Positions 58,383 through 64,000 of a stretch of DNA of 64,000 bases are shown here, piece after piece. Below the pieces are notes generated by a model, which saw only the letters and a list, made by a program, of their open reading frames with translations, was not told where the DNA came from and made no database searches. Within the stretch, counting starts at the first letter, position 1. Each line of letters begins with the position of its first letter. Where the stretch lies: the NCBI GenBank assembly GCA_002189035.1, contig CM007989.1, forward strand, positions 6,739,501 to 6,803,500, read 5' to 3'. Position numbers and translations under genes: made by a program. The stretch comes from Utricularia gibba (taxonomy: Eukaryota; Streptophyta; Magnoliopsida; Lamiales; Lentibulariaceae).

Positions 58383-61073
58383 TCATCTGCCATTGATGCT
58401 CTCGACCAAGCTCACCTCTTTACCTCCACTCTTGTTCTCCAGCTCCTCCTTGAGAATCTCCATGGAGTCCGAGATCTCCTCCTTGTAAGTATAAAACCGC
58501 GAAAGCAGCAGAAAAGCCACGAGGTTGATTGCGTTCAGAGCCGCCAGTAAGGCGTAGTAGTAATCTAAATGCGATGCATTTAGATTGTTCCTGATCCACC
58601 CTCCACTGCCATTTCCTCTGGTGATCTTCTCCACGGTTGACAAAAGGCAGCTGCTCAGAAAATTCCCAACTCCCAAGCTGGTCATGGAGTAGGAAGTCCC
58701 TAAGCTCTTCATGCTTTCAGGGGCCTGATCGTAGAAAAATTCGATCTTGGCGACCTCTAGAAAGGCGTCGGCGACCCCATTAGAATGAACTGCGGAAGGA
58801 GTACGAAGATGGACAAAGGGACTACGCTTAGATTCCCTTTGATGTCATCTCCGTGAGCTCTGGCTACGTGAAGCCTGTGCCTCTCAGTGAGTGACGCCAC
58901 TGTCATGATCATGATGTGGATCAGCATCCCGATCCCCATTCTCTGCAATAGGGTGATTCCACGTGGGTTTTTGGTGAACTTTCTGACGAACTTGACGAAC
59001 CATTGATCGTAGATGACGACGGAGATGAGCATAGATAGTGTCACGAAGCCGGTGAGGCTGGCAGGGGGATTGTGAATGAGCCTAATTTCCGGTCCAGGGT
59101 GGTACCTTGTTTAACGAACAGGGTCCCGATTTGTGCGATCATCGTGCTTGGGATGAAGGTCGCCGCCAAAATCGGAAGCATTCGGAGCATCTGCTTCGTT
59201 TCTTCGACTTCGGTCTGACTGCACAGCATCCATCGTTTCGTCGAGCCGGTCTCTGTTGCAGCTTTGTTCAAGAACCTGGAAAAAGATGTGTCAACGCTCG
59301 GCGCCAAAATGACAATCCAGAGAAGCTTGATGTGCCACTACCTCAATGACGTGGAGGCCACCGGTTGTCCGGCAGGATCACCGCCGGACGGAACAGGGAG
59401 TTTCCATTTCCTAAGAGAGGCCACAATGACTCTGGCCATTTTACTAAAAGGGCTGCCAGTAGGTATTTTATGTCTATAGAAAGGCGTTCCGGCCAGAAAG
59501 ATGGCAATCGAGACGGCGAGGCCGATCGTCGGGAGGGCGTAGCCGAGCGACCAACCGACGTTATCCTGAATGTAAACCAGGACGGTGTTGGCGAAGAGGG
59601 TTCCCATGAAAATGCTAAACATCCACCAGTTGAAGAAGGAGAGCTTGTGGGATTTCTCTCTGGGGTCGAATTCGTCGAACTGATCCGCCCCGATGGTCGA
59701 AATGTTGGGCTTCGTTCCGCCGGTGCCGACGGCGAGTATGTAGAGAGCTCCAAAGTAGACTCCTAGTTGTAAAGTCGTGGCCTTTGGGCAGTTCACGCCC
59801 CTGGGATCGGAGCATACCGCCGGCTTCAGTGGGCTCACCGATACTGACAGAGTGAGCAACGTCATTCCCTGAGAATCAAGACAAAAGAGTTACACACGGC
59901 CACAAGATTCCAAGTCAACGGCGGTCGGCTTGTCGGAAGCCCCACAAGTAGAGTTTATCGGTTACCAGGAGATAGATCGCGGAGGCGACGATGAAAGTCC
60001 AGTAGCGGCCGAGGATGGCGTCGGCCACATACGCGCCCAGTACAGGAGTCAGCCAGATCGTGCCGACCCAATTCGTCACGTTGTTCGCCGACTGAACCGT
60101 CCCCTGGTGCAGCCGCGTCGTCAAGTAGATCACCAGGTTCGAAGATATGCCATAGTACGCCATTCTCTCGAACACCTCGTACACTGTAACAGAAACACAT
60201 TGTAAGAAGAAAGCAGCCCGGTTCCTCGATTGCTCCCTGTCCTAAACTTTAGCCCGAAAACTAAACTCCCACATTAATGCATGAATCACTCTCAACTGGC
60301 GCCGCCATTACTGGATACTCAAGCATTTAAAGGAGAAGACTTGACTTCCAGACACGACACAGTTATTCGGCTTCGTACGCAGGAGGCTCAACTCAACTAC
60401 TTTCCGGGCTGCTCTGCTAGTGCGGTGGAATCATACATCAATGAGGCAACCACCCTCATTAAGGAGTAATTAATCACAAAACTTAGCATAGTTGCATCTA
60501 CTCGTCCTATTCTTTAATCCCAACCAGAAAAGCGAGTTAACTGTCCGACAATTTCATTTCTTATCGGCATCCTGCATTCTACCCACTTGCGTTGCAAGAG
60601 CTGGTTCAAAATGAAAGCAAAGCAGGCTCCAAATTTAATGTCTTTTGGCGGTATTAAATAGCAGTAGATGAGTGAAGCTGTCAACAGACAACCAGCCCCA
60701 ACGTGTGGAGCCATGTCCACAGAGCAGGCGCTGCGGATCCGGAGCTCTTACTTCAATCTTCCATCACTCTGGTATTCACCAGACACACCATTACTCAAGC
60801 TAAGGAAACCAAGCCAAGCCACACGGGACTCTGTCGTTACCCTTGGATTCTACTTTTTTTACCCCAGTCAAAAAAGCAGGTCCAAACCACAACACACCGC
60901 ATACGAAAATCTCAAAGAAAGAAAAAGGGAGGGAGTGAATGAGAACGAACCGACTACGAAGGAGCAAGCAGTCCATCCCCAGTTTTGGATCGGAGAACAG
61001 GCCTCCCTCTCAGGTCAACAGACCCATCTTTAGTATACGCGCCGCCGTTATCTTCAACACCAGAGGCGTCCAT
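58383..61073 (-). CDS. NPF5: NRT1/PTR family (NPF5-like) transporter, frame interrupted
   Basis: Four minus-strand exons: 60951-61073, 59966-60183, 59342-59868 and 58383-59275. The product would be 587 aa with 12 spans, a proton-coupled importer of nitrate, peptides or other small molecules at a cell membrane. Motifs: DGSVDLRGRPVLRSK at the N-terminus, EVFERMAYYGISSNL with the ExxER proton-coupling motif, NVTNWVGTIWLTPVLGAYVAD, AVGTGGTKPNISTIGADQFD, KLSFFNWWMFSIFMGTLFAN, and YALLAALNAINLVAFLLLSR near the end. It most resembles the NPF5.2/5.3 (PTR3) group. Three places need one extra base to stay in frame, each at a C/G run: 60977-60980, 59064-59068 and 58775-58778. With those bases the protein is complete and conserved across every junction. 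It is therefore either a miscalled intact gene or a very young pseudogene. Confidence 0.85.
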
Positions 61074-63783
61074 GAGGGCGACAGCAGCGGAGGAAGAGAG
61101 GAGTCCTTGCGTGATGGGAGGAGGAGGAGGACCATGTCTTTATAGAGCCAATGAGTTGGAATTTCGTGTATTTTATTCCCATGAGTAGAGCATTCAATCT
61201 TTTATCAACTTGCACCAACGTAGAGATAAAACCATCAATTGGTATATTCCTCACCTACCATACATTTTTAAAAACTAACCATAGTGACATTATCTCTTAC
61301 ATATTAATATTAGATTTGATATATGCATAAATTATAATCGGGATAAGTTTTATTTGGAATAAAAGAAGTATATAACAATACTTCTTTTTTTTATTATTTT
61401 ATTCCATGTTCATTAGATAAACTATTCGAACTAATCAAACATCATGGGTTTATTTTTTTTATTTAATTATTCACTTTATATTTTCTATCAAACATATTCT
61501 AAAAATTTAAATATAAAATGATTATTTTTCACTAACAATATGACAATTACTTCTCAAAATCATCCTCACACTCCACCCCAATGAACTCCTTGTGTGAAAG
61601 CATTCAATTTGATTTTTATTTTTAAAAAACATTATTTATCAAATAATAGAACACTCATTTAATTTAATTTTTTTCATGGGTTCTTTTTATTTTTAATGAT
61701 TGAATATTATTTGATGTTAACCTTTTATTTATATAAAAAAGGTAGCGGCAATTTGAAAAAAAGGATGAATCTTTGCATCTTTAGCCAGAGTCACAATCAA
61801 AAAATGCCATTTTTAAAACACGCAGAGGGACACGCGTCAGTTTCAAGGACGTTGAAGATAATACGATTTTTTTTTTCAAAAAAAAAAAGAACAGATAAGA
61901 TAAACACAGTTCAGGTACAAAGCGAAGGAGCGTTGTTCGTTGTGAATTGGATAATATGCGAATTTGTTTAAGTGATTTTGTTAAAAAAATGTTAAATCTA
62001 ATTACCGGGGGGAATGGACACGTGTCGGTAGTGTTCACAATAGCTTTTGACTTCATTCAACAGGGTCCAGGTAGCCGTGTGAAACGTAGACCGCGTGAGG
62101 TTTGAAAAGTCAATAAGCGTCGCTACCGACGTGGCATTCCGCGGCTATAATTTCCGTCCAAGTTTAAAATTTGTTTAAAAAACATTATATTGTATTCATG
62201 ATTAAACTCTCAATACTTGAATTAATTATATATTTGAATATTTAAATAAATACATGTCATACAGTCGAAATTAAAATAATAAAATATATGGATTTTTTAT
62301 GTACATTTTACATATATATTTAAAATAATAAAATATAAAAATCACTTATGTGTTGTAATTAGATTTTTTATAGATGAGTTTGTATATTTTTTTTATAAAA
62401 CATATCTATCAAACATTTATTGTTTAAGACATACGTGTTTGAATATTTAAAAGTCAATCGCAATCGAGAAATATTATTATTATTTAAAAATTTTATTGAA
62501 ATAAAATTTAATTTTTTACTGGTGATGGATTAGGACCGCAGTTTCAAAACTAGTGCAGGGGTGTGGAAAAATATGGCAGCTTCATACTTTGTGCATCGTT
62601 TTCCATCGTCTAGATGATTAGGACAAGCCACCACAAATCCAACGAACAAGACTTTCCTAAATAAAATGTCAACATTTAGGGACAATTTGGTACCAGGATT
62701 TGAATTTAATTTATTTTAATATATATAAACTGGATTTGAGGAATAAAATATTTTTGGAATTATTAAACTGCAAGCACAAATAGTGAGGACACGGACTGGG
62801 TGGCGCTTCTTGTCCCGAAGGACATGCACCAGCCTCAACCAGCGAGTCAAGAGGGCAATTGAAGTTGTGGAGAATAACAGGCGCTGGATCAGGTGAACAA
62901 GAGGTCAAGCTTGATTTGTTGGAATAATGGTATTGAAGAAGAATTGACCATTGCTAATTAAAATGATTTTTAATTAGTTTATATATGATATAAATTCATT
63001 AATTTTGATGATTTTAAAAGTAAGTTGGACCTTGTACATACATAAAGTTTAATTTATTAGATCGAGTTAAGTTTTCAAAAGATCCCAAAACCTAAAAAGC
63101 TAATTGCAATAGGGAGTGCAAACCCATCTCAAAATCCTTTCACGTGTATGTAGATCAAGTTCATATTTTGATTCATTTTGTCTCGAATCCATCAGGTTAT
63201 AGGATTTACATATATAATCAACTGATTTATGAAATTTAAAAAATAGTTCTCAAAAAGATTCTTGAATTTTGAGGAATTGAGAAATTCTTTAGAACAATGT
63301 TTTAAATATCCAAGTTTTTAATTTTTTATTCTTTTTTGTGATCTATTTACAACATGATTAATGATACAATAGTCTTCCATTGCAGATTTTTCTCTCTTTG
63401 AATCATTCCATGTTCACAAAGAAAGAGTGATATGACAGCGAATGGGAGTGTAGGAGGCATTAGTGTTGCATTGAAAGACATCCATGGAAGCTGTATGAAA
63501 GCTTAACTATACATTAGCGGGCTGCACAGAACAATGTAATTGACAGTAACAATAGATAACAAGAGGATATGCTACAACATGGGTGTCGGAAGTAGAGAGC
63601 AACAGTGGTTTTCTGTGTTTGGAATAAAGCAAGCACGTACACGATGCCATTCATGATGCAAATTAGGTATCTAGAAACGTGGTATAGTAGGATAACTGAT
63701 AAGAGAAAAGCCGAATAAATTCACTGAGAGATGCTTCATTATGGTCCATAATAACGGGATACTTGATTGACCTGAAAAAGTAC
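61074..63783. other. AT-rich intergenic region
   Basis: About 2.7 kb. The first 100-200 bases are the NPF promoter. Most of the rest is AT-rich. 62540-62900 and 63400-63660 are more balanced but match no family. No 3' exon for the eIF(iso)4E piece to the right was found by eye. Confidence 0.5.
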
Positions 63784-63906
63784 CTGAGCAGCTTCATTTG
63801 CTGCATTCTTGGTCCACAATGTCATTTTATCTTCTCTTTGACGCACAGAAGCAGCCACGCCACAAATCTCATCCGCCTCATCAAATTGCTCAGAGACAGC
63901 CATTAA
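63784..63906 (-). CDS. eIFiso4E: single internal exon of translation initiation factor eIF(iso)4E (partial)
   Basis: A 41-codon minus-strand exon reading LMAVSEQFDEADEICGVAAS then VRQREDKMTLWTKNAANEAAQ, with AG before it and GT after it, both in phase 0. This matches the penultimate exon of plant eIF(iso)4E, the plant-specific cap-binding partner of eIF(iso)4G, including the EQFDEADEICG and LWTKNAANEAAQ blocks. The usual LIGEQ reads VSEQ here. Upstream exons would lie beyond position 64000. The final exon (an IGRKWKE block followed by YSFHDD) should lie to the left, but I could not find it, so the gene may have a long last intron or be a truncated copy. Confidence 0.75.
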
Positions 63907-64000
63907 CTGGTGGCCATAAGATCAAAAGTTCCCTGAGTTGAGAAGAATAACAAAAGGAACGTGCCTGAGATCCTACCTGTAATGAATCATCAAGAGAGAG

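Noticed and set aside
63360-63510. YSFH-like and WKT-like words as remains of the eIF(iso)4E last exon
   Set aside because: They occur in the wrong order for that exon and without the surrounding conserved residues, so they are likely chance.

Overview
This window looks like nuclear DNA from a flowering plant, most likely a eudicot. Genes are split by short AT-rich introns with GT-AG borders, intergenic DNA is very AT-rich, and the recognisable products are plant families: WOX, Dof, DMP, phytocyanin, PHT1, NPF, PUX, CIP7-like and AG-peptide. I see no operons, CRISPR arrays, rRNA, complete tRNA genes or intact transposon coding regions. Exon borders were read by eye from splice motifs, reading phase and remembered family conservation. 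No alignment or transcript data were used.

Layout, left to right. 0.4-2.1 kb (+): ethylbenzene-dehydrogenase-related heme-binding-type protein. 3.7-4.9 (+): protein-L-isoaspartate methyltransferase. 5.4-7.1 (-): peptidyl-tRNA hydrolase 2. 7.6-9.2 (-): WOX1-like homeodomain gene. 11.6-11.9 (+): relic of proteasome subunit RPN7. 12.5-15.2 (+): ABC1/ADCK1-like kinase. 15.5-17.6 (-): peroxisomal 4-coumarate:CoA-ligase-like enzyme. 21.6-23.8 (+): TIC32-like short-chain dehydrogenase. 26.9-27.8 (+): Dof transcription factor. 31.0-33.6 (-): ORMDL. 35.4-37.7 (+): PUX10-like protein. 38.1-38.8 (-): early-nodulin-like phytocyanin. 39.5-40.2 (-): DMP (DUF679). 42.8-43.7 (+): a second, divergent WOX gene. 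45.1-45.5 (+): unrecognised secreted repeat protein. 46.9-48.6 (+): PHT1 phosphate transporter. 50.8-56.9 (+): CIP7-like protein. 57.7-58.0 (-): AG-peptide-like gene. 58.4-61.1 (-): NPF5-type transporter. 63.8-63.9 (-): one exon of eIF(iso)4E, cut by the window edge.

The genes do not form a pathway; this is an ordinary mixed plant gene neighbourhood. Four things stand out. First, a small secreted protein near 45.1 kb is built from two copies of one Cys-containing module that I cannot assign to a family. Second, two WOX genes share an intron plan, but one has lost the WUS-box and a diagnostic homeodomain residue. Third, several genes are out of frame by exactly one base at short C or G runs, which suggests consensus errors but leaves real decay possible. 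Fourth, a truncated RPN7 copy still has its promoter-type motifs.

Large gaps at 9.2-11.6, 17.6-21.6, 23.8-26.9, 27.8-31.0, 33.6-35.4, 40.2-42.8, 48.6-50.8 and 61.1-63.8 kb are AT-rich. In them I can point only to simple repeats, one MITE-like element and two tRNA-SINE-like pieces.
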